Shown: piece by piece, positions 1-9,706 of the stretch
Position numbering within the stretch: position 1 is the stretch's first letter
Layout of the letters: every line of letters begins with the position of its first letter
NCBI GenBank assembly: GCA_903850745.1
Contig: CAINMH010000125.1
Location: 1 to 36,978, forward strand
Direction: 5' to 3'
From: an uncultured bacterium
GTDB taxonomy: Bacteria > Actinomycetota > Actinomycetes > S36-B12
Length of the DNA stretch: 36,978 nt
The notes under the pieces: model-generated
Seen by the model: only the letters and a program-made list of their open reading frames with translations
The model's database searches: none
What the model was told of the DNA's origin: nothing
Position numbers and translations under genes: made by a program

Positions 1-2424
1 ATCATCGCGGCTAAAGCCCCACGTTGTTTGGGTCAGGTCGTTAGTGCCAAAGGAGAAGAAATCAGCTGCCCGCGCGATGCGCCCCGAAGTCAGCGCGGCA
101 CGCGGTAGCTCAATCATCGTGCCGATAGGCATGGATACCTCTAGGCCGCTGTGCTCACTGACCTCTGCAAGCACCCCAGTGATCTCTTCGCGCATAAGCC
201 GCAACTCGCGAGCCGAACCCACGAGCGGCACCATGATCTCCGGTTGAGGTGCACCGCCGGCGCGTACGAGCTCCACATAGGCCTCAGCGAGTGCTCGAAC
301 CTGGAGCGCGAAGAGGCCCGGAACAACAAGGCCGAGGCGCACGCCACGAAGACCCAACATGGGGTTGGACTCGTGCAGTCGATTGACGGCGATCAGGAGT
401 TTCTCATCGGCGGAGGCATCTTCACCCCGCTCCTGTGCAAGTGCCACCCGAACCATCAGGTCAGATCGATCTGGCAAGAACTCGTGCAGCGGTGGATCAA
501 GGAGTCGGACCGTGACGGGTAAGCCGTCCATCTCACGGAGGATCTCGACAAAGTCATCGCGCTGCAAAGGAGCAAGTGCCGCGAGGGCATCGGTGCGTTC
601 TGTTGAAGTCTCGGCCAGAATCACTCGTTCGACAAGTTCGCGACGCTCGCCAAGGAACATGTGCTCAGTACGACACAATCCGATGCCTTCTGCGCCCAGG
701 TGACGGGCGCGCGATGCATCAAGGCCACTGTCGGCATTGGCACGGACCCGCAGTCGACGAACGGTGTCGGCATATTTCAAAATTCGATCCGCACAAAGGA
801 CCGTCGCCGCATCGTCTTCATTAAGACTAGGCAAGACCGCATTCATGCCTTCGAGGAGGTAGCGGGAAACGGGGGATGAGGACACCGGGATTTCGCCGAG
901 GAAGACCTCTCCGGTTGCGCCGTCGAGCGACACAAAGTCACCTTCGCGGAGAACTATCTGTTCGCCTTCAGAGGTGACCGTGACCATACGCTCGGCCTCA
1001 TCCACGCGCAGGGCTTCAGCGCCACAGACGGCCGGCTTGCCCATGCCACGCGCAACAACAGCCGCGTGGCTCGTCTTTCCGCCACGTGCGGTGAGAATGC
1101 CGACCGAAGCGACCATGCCCGCGAGATCATCCGGATTTGTCTCGCGCCGTACCAGCACCACATTGCGGCCGCTTTCGGCCCATTCGACTGCTATCGCGGG
1201 ATCGAAAACAACCTGACCAACAGCGGCTCCGGGTGATGCGGGAATGCCGCGAGTGAGGACCCGGTTTCCTGCATTCTGAGCGAGTTGGGGAACGAGCAAT
1301 TGGGCCAGCTGACTTCCCGTCACGCGTGCAAGTGCCTCATCTTCAGTGATGAGGCCTTCATCGAGGAGTTGACACGCGATGCGGAAGGCTGCACCAGCAG
1401 TGCGCTTGCCAACACGCGTCTGCAGCATCCACAGTTTGCCGCGCTCCACCGTGAACTCGATGTCACATAGATCGCGATAATGCGTTTCGAGGCGACGCAT
1501 GGTCTGTGCAAGTTGCGTAGCGACGGCAGGATTGCTGGCCGCGAGGTCATCGAGAGTGAGGGTGTTGCGAATGCCAGCAACAACGTCTTCACCTTGGGCA
1601 TTGGCCAGGTAGTCGCCATAGTGACCGGGTGACCCCGTCGCCGGATCGCGAGTGAAGGCAACTCCAGTGCCCGAATCCTCGCCAAGATTGCCAAAGACCA
1701 TTGCGCACACGTTGACTGCGGTGCCGAGATCATCAGCGATGCGTTCGCGGCGACGATAAAGCTTGGCACGTTCACTGTTCCACGATTGGAAGACGGCCCG
1801 CACGGCCATGTCGAGTTGTTCGCGTGGGTGTTGCGGGAATTCACGCCCACTGTGAGTGCGGATAATCTCTTTGTAGATGACCACGATTGACCGAAGTTGG
1901 TCGGCGCTCAGTTCACTCTCCGATGCGACCCCCGCGCTCTCCACCGCATGCTCAAGCGCTTTGCTGAAGAGCTCGGGCGAGACGTCCATCACGGTGCGGC
2001 CATACATGGAGATCAGTCGGCGATACGAATCCCAAGCAAATCTCTCATCTCCGGATGCTTCTACGAGCCCCTGCACCGAGGCGTCGTTGAGCCCGACGTT
2101 CAAAATTGTGTCCATCATGCCCGGCATGGAGAAAACCGCACCAGAGCGCACCGACACCAGCAGTGGATCGTGGGTGTCACCCAACTGGCGACTGAGTGAG
2201 TCTTCTAGTCGACGAAGCGCGGAAGTGACCTGCACACGAAGCGCAGGAGGCTCTTCATCATGAGTCAGAAACCACCGGCAAGCTTCAGTCGTGACAGTGA
2301 ATCCTGGGGGCACCGGCAGCCCCAGGCGCGTCATTTCTGCGAGGTTTGCGCCCTTGCCGCCTAGGAGTTCTTTCTGGTCGCGATTGCCCTCGGAGAAGTC
2401 GTAGACAAAGGTTCCATTAGGCAT
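1..2424 (-). CDS. ppdK: Pyruvate, phosphate dikinase (3' end runs off left edge)
   Basis: Absent from the ORF track because it has no stop inside the window. My reading of the minus strand from ATG at 2424 gives MPNGTFVYDFSEGNRDQKELLGGKGANLAEMTRLGLPVPPGFTVTTEACRW..., later the phospho-His swivel motif GGKTSHAAVVARGMGKPAVCG and the PEP-domain GAEGIGLCRTEHMF, continuous to position 1. Confidence 0.93.
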   Translation of the reverse strand, partial: MPNGTFVYDFSEGNRDQKELLGGKGANLAEMTRLGLPVPPGFTVTTEACRWFLTHDEEPPALRVQVTSALRRLEDSLSRQLGDTHDPLLVSVRSGAVFSMPGMMDTILNVGLNDASVQGLVEASGDERFAWDSYRRLISMYGRTVMDVSPELFSKALEHAVESAGVASESELSADQLRSIVVIYKEIIRTHSGREFPQHPREQLDMAVRAVFQSWNSERAKLYRRRERIADDLGTAVNVCAMVFGNLGEDSGTGVAFTRDPATGSPGHYGDYLANAQGEDVVAGIRNTLTLDDLAASNPAVATQLAQTMRRLETHYRDLCDIEFTVERGKLWMLQTRVGKRTAGAAFRIACQLLDEGLITEDEALARVTGSQLAQLLVPQLAQNAGNRVLTRGIPASPGAAVGQVVFDPAIAVEWAESGRNVVLVRRETNPDDLAGMVASVGILTARGGKTSHAAVVARGMGKPAVCGAEALRVDEAERMVTVTSEGEQIVLREGDFVSLDGATGEVFLGEIPVSSSPVSRYLLEGMNAVLPSLNEDDAATVLCADRILKYADTVRRLRVRANADSGLDASRARHLGAEGIGLCRTEHMFLGERRELVERVILAETSTERTDALAALAPLQRDDFVEILREMDGLPVTVRLLDPPLHEFLPDRSDLMVRVALAQERGEDASADEKLLIAVNRLHESNPMLGLRGVRLGLVVPGLFALQVRALAEAYVELVRAGGAPQPEIMVPLVGSARELRLMREEITGVLAEVSEHSGLEVSMPIGTMIELPRAALTSGRIARAADFFSFGTNDLTQTTWGFSRDD

Positions 2425-2437
2425 GGCAACTCCCCAA

Positions 2438-3460
2438 TTAGACTTCTTGCTCCGCGTGCTTGCGTGCTAGTTCCAGGGCAACGTCAATGATCATATCTTC
2501 TTGGCCGCCCACCACCTTCCTGCGTCCAAGCTCAAGAAGGATCTCAGCCTGCGAAACGCCGTAGCGCTCCGCGGCACGCTGTGAGTGAAGTAGAAACGAG
2601 CCGTAGACCCCCGCGTAGCCGAGGATCAGGCCGGCTCGGTCGATCACCTGCTGTCGCGGCATCATCGGACGCACGATCTCCTCAGCGAGGTCCATGAGTT
2701 TGAGCGGATCCACCCCGGTGTTGATCCCGTACTTGGTTGAGACTGCGGCAAGAATCTCGGTCGGACAATTCCCTGCGCCTGCACCGAGTCCAGCCGAGGT
2801 CCCGTCCAGATTGACGGCACCTTCTTCATAGGCAGCGATCGAATTTGCTACCGCCATCGACAGATTGTTATGCGCATGTACGCCGACGGGAATCTCCAGG
2901 GCTGAAACGAGAGCGTTGACCCGACGGCGGACATCCTCCGTCGTCATCGCGCCAGCCGAGTCCGCGATGTACAACGTGTCGGCACCATAGGACTGCATCA
3001 GGAGTGCCTGCTCGACAAGACCCTCGGGGGAATTCATATGGGCCATCATAAGAAATCCGATGGCCTCCATCCCTAGTTCTTTAGCTGCCTTAATGTGCTG
3101 CTCGGAGATATCGGCCTCAGTGCAGTGCGTTGCGATGCGAGCAACTTTGACACCAAGTGCACCGACCTCGCGAAGATCGTCCACGATCCCGATGCCCGGC
3201 AGTAGGAGGCAGGCGATTTTTGCCTGATCTGTCACGTCACATGCAGCGGCGATGAGTTCCTTTTCTGGCACGGCGGAAAAGCCATAATTAAAACTTGACC
3301 CACCCAAACCGTCACCGTGAGCAATTTCAATGACCTGTACGCCTGCTGCATCGAGCCCTTTCACGATGCGAATGACATCTTCCGCGTAGTACTGATGACT
3401 GATCGCGTGTGATCCATCTCGAAGAGTCGAGTCGATGAGTCGGTAGTCAATAGTAGTCAT
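2438..3460 (-). CDS. 4-hydroxy-2-oxovalerate aldolase (DmpG/HsaF/MhpE family)
   Basis: 340 aa; LIDSTLRDGSHAISHQY N-terminus, HAHNNLSMAVANS, DGTSAGLGAGAGNCPTE; overlaps upstream acetaldehyde dehydrogenase by 4 nt. Confidence 0.95.
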   Translation of the reverse strand: MTTIDYRLIDSTLRDGSHAISHQYYAEDVIRIVKGLDAAGVQVIEIAHGDGLGGSSFNYGFSAVPEKELIAAACDVTDQAKIACLLLPGIGIVDDLREVGALGVKVARIATHCTEADISEQHIKAAKELGMEAIGFLMMAHMNSPEGLVEQALLMQSYGADTLYIADSAGAMTTEDVRRRVNALVSALEIPVGVHAHNNLSMAVANSIAAYEEGAVNLDGTSAGLGAGAGNCPTEILAAVSTKYGINTGVDPLKLMDLAEEIVRPMMPRQQVIDRAGLILGYAGVYGSFLLHSQRAAERYGVSQAEILLELGRRKVVGGQEDMIIDVALELARKHAEQEV

Positions 3461-4365
3461 AGTCGCGCCTCCGATACACGTGATGCGGCGACGGCCTCGC
3501 CCACTTTCATGGCTGCGGCGGTCATAATGTCGAGATTCCCTGCGTAGGCGGGCAGATAGTCTCCTGCCCCCTCGACCTCGAGAAGGACCACTGCACGGTG
3601 GGGTACGTCACCACCAGGTGTCTTGAAGGGCCCAGCTTCGATCACGGGCCGGTTCTTCAAGTGGTAGCCAGGTACATACGACTGCACCGTCTTCTCCATC
3701 GCGTAGATAGATTCGATGACGGCGGAATGGTCAGATCCTTCAGGCAGCGCTGCAAAAACAGTATTGCGCATCATGATTGGCGGCTCAGCCGGGTTCAGAA
3801 CGATTATTGCCTTGCTCGTCTCTGCCCCACCGATCTCTCGAAGTGCTTGGGAAGTCGTCTTCGTGAACTCATCGATGTTCTGTCGGGTACCCGGACCAGC
3901 AGACTTCGAGGCGATGGTCGAGACCATTTCGGCGTAAGGCAGCGTTTCGATGGCCCTGCGGACCGCGTAGACCATGGGAGTTGTTGCCTGACCACCGCAG
4001 GTGACCATGTTGATATTGGGGGAATTCAAGTGCTCCTCGAGATTGACCGCCGCGATCACCTTCGGGCCACGAGCGGCAGGCGTCAGATCAACGGCGACGA
4101 TGCCCGCTTCGGCGTACTGCTTATAGTGCCGGACGTGCACGTAAGCACTGGTCGCATCGAAGATCATGTCGATCTCACTCGCATGATCGAGTACCCACTG
4201 GGGCCCCTCATGCGGACCTTGAACTCCTAGCGACCGCGCTCTGGCCAGACCATCACTTTGCGGATCAATGCCCACAAGTGCCACCAACTCAAGCACTTCG
4301 CTTCGAAGCATCTTGATCATGAGGTCGGTCCCAATATTGCCTGACCCGATGATTGCGCATCTCAC
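3457..4365 (-). CDS. Acetaldehyde dehydrogenase (acylating) (DmpF/HsaG/MhpF family)
   Basis: CAIIGSGNIGTDLMIKML Rossmann start, VDLTPAARGP, NMVTCGGQATTPMV. The ORF track extends to 4473, but the GTG start at 4365 (VRCAIIGSGNIGTD) fits family N-termini and avoids overlapping the next gene. Confidence 0.93.
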   Translation of the reverse strand: MRCAIIGSGNIGTDLMIKMLRSEVLELVALVGIDPQSDGLARARSLGVQGPHEGPQWVLDHASEIDMIFDATSAYVHVRHYKQYAEAGIVAVDLTPAARGPKVIAAVNLEEHLNSPNINMVTCGGQATTPMVYAVRRAIETLPYAEMVSTIASKSAGPGTRQNIDEFTKTTSQALREIGGAETSKAIIVLNPAEPPIMMRNTVFAALPEGSDHSAVIESIYAMEKTVQSYVPGYHLKNRPVIEAGPFKTPGGDVPHRAVVLLEVEGAGDYLPAYAGNLDIMTAAAMKVGEAVAASRVSEARL

Positions 4366-4375
4366 TATAAAATCC

Positions 4376-5173
4376 TCACTTGCCGTCGATACGAAGAGTG
4401 ATCGAGCCGAGCCGATCGAACTCAGCTCGGAAGACATCGCCTGCGGCGATAGGCACCATTGCATGCAAGGCACCGGTCATGATCACGCTGCCAGCCGGGA
4501 TCGTCACACCCAGCGGTGCAAGCGTGTTTGCCAGCCACGCGACTGCCGCGAGCGGATCCCCCAACGCTGCGGCGCCTGCTCCTGTAGCGACCAGCGAGCC
4601 ATTCTTGGAGAAGACCATGCCCAGAAGCCGAGGATCGAAATTGTCAATGGGAACGACCCTCCCGGCCAGCGCCAACGCTCCATTACTCGCCAGATCCGCG
4701 ACTGTGTCGCAGATCTTGATCTTCCAGTCCTTGATTCGGGAATCGACTATCTCCAACGCTGCGACAAGGCCCTCTGTCGCTTGGTAGACATGATGAGGCT
4801 GGCAGTCAGGACCCGATAGGTCATGCTTGAGAACTACGGCGATCTCAGCTTCGACCCGAGGGGCGATGAAGTCTCCGACATGCAGAGTCGCACCATCGCT
4901 GTAGACGGTGGAGGCGAATGTCGGAGCGAAGTCGGGCTGATGGACACCCAGGAGTTCTTGCATTGGTGCAGATGTGAGTCCCAACTTGTAACCACAAATG
5001 GACTCGCCATCGGCCACCAGACGGGAGACCAAACGCTGTTGAATCGCATAGCCGTCGAGCATGTCGAGTTCCGGTCGCGACTCGGTGAAGGCGGGAATAG
5101 GAACGCACGTGCGCCGAGCCTCGTAGAGCGCGTCTCCATGCTCATTCGCCTCAGCCTGTGTAAGTGACGGCAT
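4376..5173 (-). CDS. 2-keto-4-pentenoate hydratase (HsaE/MhpD/DmpE family)
   Basis: 265 aa; SICGYKLGLTSAPMQELLGVHQPDFAPTF, PRVEAEIAVVLKHDL, ALEIVDSRIKDWKIKICDTVADLASNG. Confidence 0.93.
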   Translation of the reverse strand: MPSLTQAEANEHGDALYEARRTCVPIPAFTESRPELDMLDGYAIQQRLVSRLVADGESICGYKLGLTSAPMQELLGVHQPDFAPTFASTVYSDGATLHVGDFIAPRVEAEIAVVLKHDLSGPDCQPHHVYQATEGLVAALEIVDSRIKDWKIKICDTVADLASNGALALAGRVVPIDNFDPRLLGMVFSKNGSLVATGAGAAALGDPLAAVAWLANTLAPLGVTIPAGSVIMTGALHAMVPIAAGDVFRAEFDRLGSITLRIDGK

Positions 5174-5189
5174 CTGCCTTTTCCTCCTA

Positions 5190-5822
5190 TTATGAATTCA
5201 ACGCGTGTAGCAGAACAATCAGATTTCGTGGACCGTGGACTCCTTCGACCCGGACCAGTTCGATATCGCTTGTGGCCGACGGCCCACTTATCCAGGTCAT
5301 GACCTTGCGTGGCCCAAGTTTGGCAATGGCTTCTGGAAGCGTGCCCACGATGGACTCGATGTGGACCAGACATATATGCGTGTCAGGAATGAGGGTGAGC
5401 GCACGCCGCCCTTGATTCCCCGCGTGATCGAGGAGGATCGTGCCGGAGAGCGCAACCGAGATGGCACTCTCGGTCAGAGACGCTCCGGTGACATCCAATT
5501 CAGAATTCGTTAACCCGCGATCTTCGACAACCGGGACGCAGGTCGGTCGTAGGCCGTCAGGCAAACCTACCGGGACCGCGACTGAGGCGATATCCCGTTC
5601 GGCAAGCACCGCTTCGATTTCTGTGCGAATTTTGTCGGCATCAACTTCTAATCGCAGATCGATAACGGTGGCTCGGTAGTCGAGCAGCCGATCAATGAAT
5701 AGTTCGAGTATGGAATCGGAAGGCTCGAGGCTCGTTCGATAGTTGCGTGAGAACGATGTTGTCGGCATTGCTTCACTCGCTGAGCGCACTGCAGTGAGCA
5801 CGCGCTCACGTGTATTACTCAT
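5190..5822 (-). CDS. lutC: LUD-domain protein, LutC-like
   Basis: SNTRERVLTAVRSA...; ALSGTILLDHAGNQGRRALTLIPDTHICLVHIESIVGTLPEAI; directly downstream of LutB-like gene. Start at 5822 (ATGA overlap) preferred over 5834. Confidence 0.85.
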   Translation of the reverse strand: MSNTRERVLTAVRSASEAMPTTSFSRNYRTSLEPSDSILELFIDRLLDYRATVIDLRLEVDADKIRTEIEAVLAERDIASVAVPVGLPDGLRPTCVPVVEDRGLTNSELDVTGASLTESAISVALSGTILLDHAGNQGRRALTLIPDTHICLVHIESIVGTLPEAIAKLGPRKVMTWISGPSATSDIELVRVEGVHGPRNLIVLLHALNS

Positions 5823-7210
5823 CGCGTATTCCACCAGTCTCTGAAGGATTCACGCGGAACCTGCGGAAGCGAACGACTCCGGGACCACGCACGAATCGGT
5901 CCTATCCGCAGCGCGCTTCCAAGTCGCGCGAGAGGTAGACCAAAACGAGCCCACCTATGCGCGCGACGCATTCCTCGGGCGTTTGAGAGAGTACGGGCCA
6001 CCTCCGCGAAGGCCGCCTTCTCCGTTCCACCATGCGGACCGGTCGCTCGCAGATGCACCAAGATCGAGGGAATATCTATCATCACGGGACATACGTCATA
6101 ACAGGCGCCGCAGAGGGTCGATGCATACGGCAGAGTCTCCGCTTGTCCCGGGCCCAGGAGTTGCGGCGTGAGGATCGCGCCGATCGGCCCAGGGTAGACA
6201 GAACCGTATGCATGGCCGCCGGTTCGTTCGTACACTGGGCATACGTTCATGCAGGCAGAACACCGGATGCACATGAGTGCATCTCTGCCCACTGGTTCGG
6301 CCAGCGTTCTCGATCGACCGTTGTCGAGGAGAACGATGTGAACTTCTGCGGGGCCATCGTGCTCAGCAGTGCCCGTCCAGATCGTGGTGTAAGGATTCAT
6401 TCGTTCACCGGTAGATGATCGTGGCAGGACCTGCATCATGACTTCGAGATCTTCCCAACTCGGAATGATCTTCTCGATTCCGACAATGCTCACCAAGACC
6501 TCGGGAAGGGTCAAGCACATACGCCCGTTGCCCTCGGACTCCACAACCACGAGTGAGCCGGTATCCGCTATTGCGAAGTTCGCTCCGCTGACCGCCATCT
6601 TCGCGTCAAGGAACCGCGATCGCAAATGGGCACGAGCAATCGACGCCAAGACAGCCGGATCGTCGACAGTATCCTCGTTTGCGCCCAGATGCTCGATGAA
6701 GAGATCTCGGATCTGAGACCTGTTCTTGTGAATAGCCGGCACGAGAACATGTGAGGGATGTTCATTCGCGATCTGGACGATGAGCTCCGCGAGGTCAGTC
6801 TCGTACGCATCCACGCCCACTGCGTTCATCGCCTCATTGAGTCCGATCTCATCGGTGGTGAGAGATTTCACTTTGACGAAACTCTCGACACCATGCCTTT
6901 CAGCCACTTCACGCACAACTGCGATCGCCTCTTCGGCGCTCGATGCCCAGTGCACGATCGCGCCTGCGGCCTGAGCGTTCTTCTCGAACTCGACAAGAAG
7001 GTCGGCGAGGTCCGCGAGGGTCTGCTGCTTTATTCCCCGCGCTGCCTCACGAAGGAACTCCCAGTCCGGAAGTTCCTCGGTTACCCGGGCCCGCTTCCCT
7101 CTTATTGTGCCCGTTGCATGGGCAAGATTGGTTCGAAGCTGCGAGTCCTTCAAAGCCTCACGAGCAGCCGCCGGGAAGGATGGCTGGATGCCCACAAATG
7201 CCCGGCCCAT
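5819..7210 (-). CDS. lutB: LutB-like iron-sulfur lactate-utilization protein
   Basis: 463 aa; LUD domain ANFAIADTGSLVVVESEGNGRM plus two 4Fe-4S motifs CIRCSACMNVCP and CGACYDVCP. Confidence 0.92.
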   Translation of the reverse strand: MGRAFVGIQPSFPAAAREALKDSQLRTNLAHATGTIRGKRARVTEELPDWEFLREAARGIKQQTLADLADLLVEFEKNAQAAGAIVHWASSAEEAIAVVREVAERHGVESFVKVKSLTTDEIGLNEAMNAVGVDAYETDLAELIVQIANEHPSHVLVPAIHKNRSQIRDLFIEHLGANEDTVDDPAVLASIARAHLRSRFLDAKMAVSGANFAIADTGSLVVVESEGNGRMCLTLPEVLVSIVGIEKIIPSWEDLEVMMQVLPRSSTGERMNPYTTIWTGTAEHDGPAEVHIVLLDNGRSRTLAEPVGRDALMCIRCSACMNVCPVYERTGGHAYGSVYPGPIGAILTPQLLGPGQAETLPYASTLCGACYDVCPVMIDIPSILVHLRATGPHGGTEKAAFAEVARTLSNARGMRRAHRWARFGLPLARLGSALRIGPIRAWSRSRSLPQVPRESFRDWWNTR

Positions 7211-7977
7211 CAGTTCACTGTCCCGGCGAGGATCTCGGCGAGATGAACGGTACGAACACCTGACCTCTCATGAGCCAGACCGCCGCCGATCTGCATCAGA
7301 CACGATACGTCCAGCGACGTCACGAATTCGGCCCCACTCGATGTGATGGCGTCGAGCTTGTCGGTCAGCATTGCCGAGGAGACATCGGAGTTCTTGACAG
7401 AAAAGGTACCGCCAAAGCCACAGCAGGAATCAGCGTTTTCCTGCTCGACGAGTTCAAGACCTTCAACATTTCGGAGCAGGTCGTACGGTCGCGTTCCGAC
7501 TCGTGCCACGCGTAATGAGTGACATGAGGGGTGATACGCGACTCTGTGGGGGAATACGGCTCCAACGTCGACCAGACCGAGATCGTCGACGAGGTATTCA
7601 GTGAGTTCACGCACGCGAGGGACGATCTCCTGGACATGAGAGACGAGTGATTCGTCGCCGCTGCGTCGAGCCACCGAAAGCATCTGATGACGGATGGATC
7701 CGACGCACGATCCGCTCGGCGCGACGATCAAATCGCAGCCCGAAAATGCCTCTGCGAAGGACCGCACCATCGGTATGGCGAGATCCGGGAATCCTGAGTT
7801 CACGTGCATTTGGCCACAGCAGCCCTGCGCCTGCGGAAAAGAAACTTCGACGCCCAGTCGTTCCAGCAATTTCACTGTGGCAATGATTGCGTTGGGGAAT
7901 GCCACATCGCCTACGCACGTGGCAAACAACGCGACCCTCGGTCGCACCTTGCTTACGCGATTCTCATTCGTAGACAA
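7210..7977 (-). CDS. lutA: LutA-like (Fe-S)-binding CCG-domain oxidoreductase
   Basis: 255 aa; CCG motifs QGCCGQMHVNSGF and NADSCCGFGGTFSVK; ATGA overlap with lutB. Confidence 0.92.
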   Translation of the reverse strand: MSTNENRVSKVRPRVALFATCVGDVAFPNAIIATVKLLERLGVEVSFPQAQGCCGQMHVNSGFPDLAIPMVRSFAEAFSGCDLIVAPSGSCVGSIRHQMLSVARRSGDESLVSHVQEIVPRVRELTEYLVDDLGLVDVGAVFPHRVAYHPSCHSLRVARVGTRPYDLLRNVEGLELVEQENADSCCGFGGTFSVKNSDVSSAMLTDKLDAITSSGAEFVTSLDVSCLMQIGGGLAHERSGVRTVHLAEILAGTVN

Positions 7978-7979
7978 AA

Positions 7980-8498
7980 CTAGCCCACAACCCTGAGTTC
8001 GTTTCGATAGCGAATCCCGTTTCGGGCATAGCGTTCAGCTCCATCGCTGATGAAGTCCCTGGTAACCGCATTCAGACGTACCTTTGCAGGAACACCTAAA
8101 GCCAAAGCGCCTGTTGGTACATGTGTATTGTCCGTCAACACAGCTCCCGCACCCACAACAGCACCAGACTCCACCACCACTCCATGCATGGCAATCGACC
8201 CTGATCCTACGAGAACGCGATCGTGAATCGTGCAGCCCTCAAGGTGGACGTTATGCCCAATCACGCAATCGGATCCCACGAATGTGGGGGCGTCTGAAGT
8301 AGCGTGGATGACGCAGCCGTCCTGAATGGAAGTTCTCTCCCCGACTGTGATGACCCCGTAATCGCCCCGCAGCACAGCGCATGGCCAGACCGTGGAACCC
8401 GCACCGATGGTTACATTGCCGATGACCACCGCATCAGGATGAACATAGGCATCGGGATGAATTGTGGGCTCGACATCTCCGAGTGCATAGATCGTCAT
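7980..8498 (-). CDS. Gamma-carbonic-anhydrase-like / PaaY-like hexapeptide-repeat protein
   Basis: 172 aa left-handed beta-helix hexapeptide repeats (VVIGNVTIGAGSTVWPCAVLRGDYG...), IGHNVHLEGCTI, GVPAKVR. Confidence 0.85.
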   Translation of the reverse strand: MTIYALGDVEPTIHPDAYVHPDAVVIGNVTIGAGSTVWPCAVLRGDYGVITVGERTSIQDGCVIHATSDAPTFVGSDCVIGHNVHLEGCTIHDRVLVGSGSIAMHGVVVESGAVVGAGAVLTDNTHVPTGALALGVPAKVRLNAVTRDFISDGAERYARNGIRYRNELRVVG

Positions 8499-9706
8499 CG
8501 CATCTCTCCTGCCTCATAGTCCGCGATAGCTCCAATGGCGCGAAGATGCTCGATCTTCTCAGCGCTGAACCCGATCTCCGCCAGAACAGCTGAGGTGTGC
8601 TCGCCCAGCAGTGGTGGATGTCGATCGATCTCCCGTGAGTCATCACCAATCGTCACAGCCTTGCCAAGAATCTCCATTGGTCCGAGTTGTGGGTGATCAA
8701 TCGTCTGGACGATACCCAGTGCTCTCGTTGTCGGATGATCAAGAGCCTCACGCAGATCGAGTACTGGTCCGCATGGCACTCCAGTCGAATTGATGATGTC
8801 TATCCACCCATCGGGAGATCCGTCCCTGAGCGCCTCCTCGATGATCCGACGAAGTTCGCGCCGATGCTTCATGCGACCCGCGTTATCGAGGAATCGCGGA
8901 TCCTCCGCGATCGTGTCCAGTCCTAAGGCAGTGCAGAGGTAACGCCACATCTTCTCGTTGCCACACGCGATGGTGATCGCGCCATCGCCTGCCTTGAAGG
9001 TCCCCTGCGGGAACATGATGGGGTGGTCGTTTCCGACGCGGTCCGGGAGAGTTCCGAGACTGAGTGTCGACTGAGCCTGGTAGTTGATCATCGCGATCAT
9101 GGATTGCATAAGCGAGGCATGGACGATGGTGCCCTTGCCAGTTCGTTCTCGTTCAAGCAAGGCAGCCAGAATGCCCATGGCGGCGAACACACCAGTGCTC
9201 GCGTCGGCGATAGCGATGCCCGTGCGTAGAGGTCCCGAGTCCTCGGTTCCAGTGAGACTCATCAGTCCCGACATCGCCTGAACGGTCTGGTCGAAGCCGG
9301 GCATGTCCCGGCCCACATCGGTATGGCCGAAGCCACTGATCGAAACATAGATCAGGCGGGGGTTGCGTCTGAGAAGTTCGTCCGGTGCCAGCCCCATGGC
9401 AACCGCGGTACCCGGGCGGAAGTTCTCGATGAACACGTCGGCAGAATCGATGAGCGCGAGCAGCACATCGAGGCCTTCCTGCGACCGAAGGTCCAGAGCC
9501 ACACTTCGCTTATTGCGATTGGAAGCCATGTAGTACGTGCTTTCAGTCCCTGCGAAGGGACCGGATTGACGAGCGGCGTCACCCCCAGGCAGCGGCTCGA
9601 TCTTGAGCACGTCCGCACCCAGATCCCCGAGCATCATGGCCGACATCGGCCCTGCAAGATATCGCGTCAGGTCGATGACTCTGACTCCCTGCAAAGGCGC
9701 AGTCAT
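8495..9706 (-). CDS. CaiB/BaiF family (class III) CoA-transferase
   Basis: 403 aa; PLQGVRVIDLTRYLAGPMSAMMLGDLGADVLKIEPLPGGDAAR, NRNKRSVALDLRSQEG, ADVFIENFRPG, GIAIADASTGVFA. Confidence 0.94.
   Translation of the reverse strand: MTAPLQGVRVIDLTRYLAGPMSAMMLGDLGADVLKIEPLPGGDAARQSGPFAGTESTYYMASNRNKRSVALDLRSQEGLDVLLALIDSADVFIENFRPGTAVAMGLAPDELLRRNPRLIYVSISGFGHTDVGRDMPGFDQTVQAMSGLMSLTGTEDSGPLRTGIAIADASTGVFAAMGILAALLERERTGKGTIVHASLMQSMIAMINYQAQSTLSLGTLPDRVGNDHPIMFPQGTFKAGDGAITIACGNEKMWRYLCTALGLDTIAEDPRFLDNAGRMKHRRELRRIIEEALRDGSPDGWIDIINSTGVPCGPVLDLREALDHPTTRALGIVQTIDHPQLGPMEILGKAVTIGDDSREIDRHPPLLGEHTSAVLAEIGFSAEKIEHLRAIGAIADYEAGEMR

Noticed and set aside
1320-1850. 176-aa minus-strand ORF listed in the track
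   Set aside because: Out of frame with ppdK, which reads continuously through this region from 2424.
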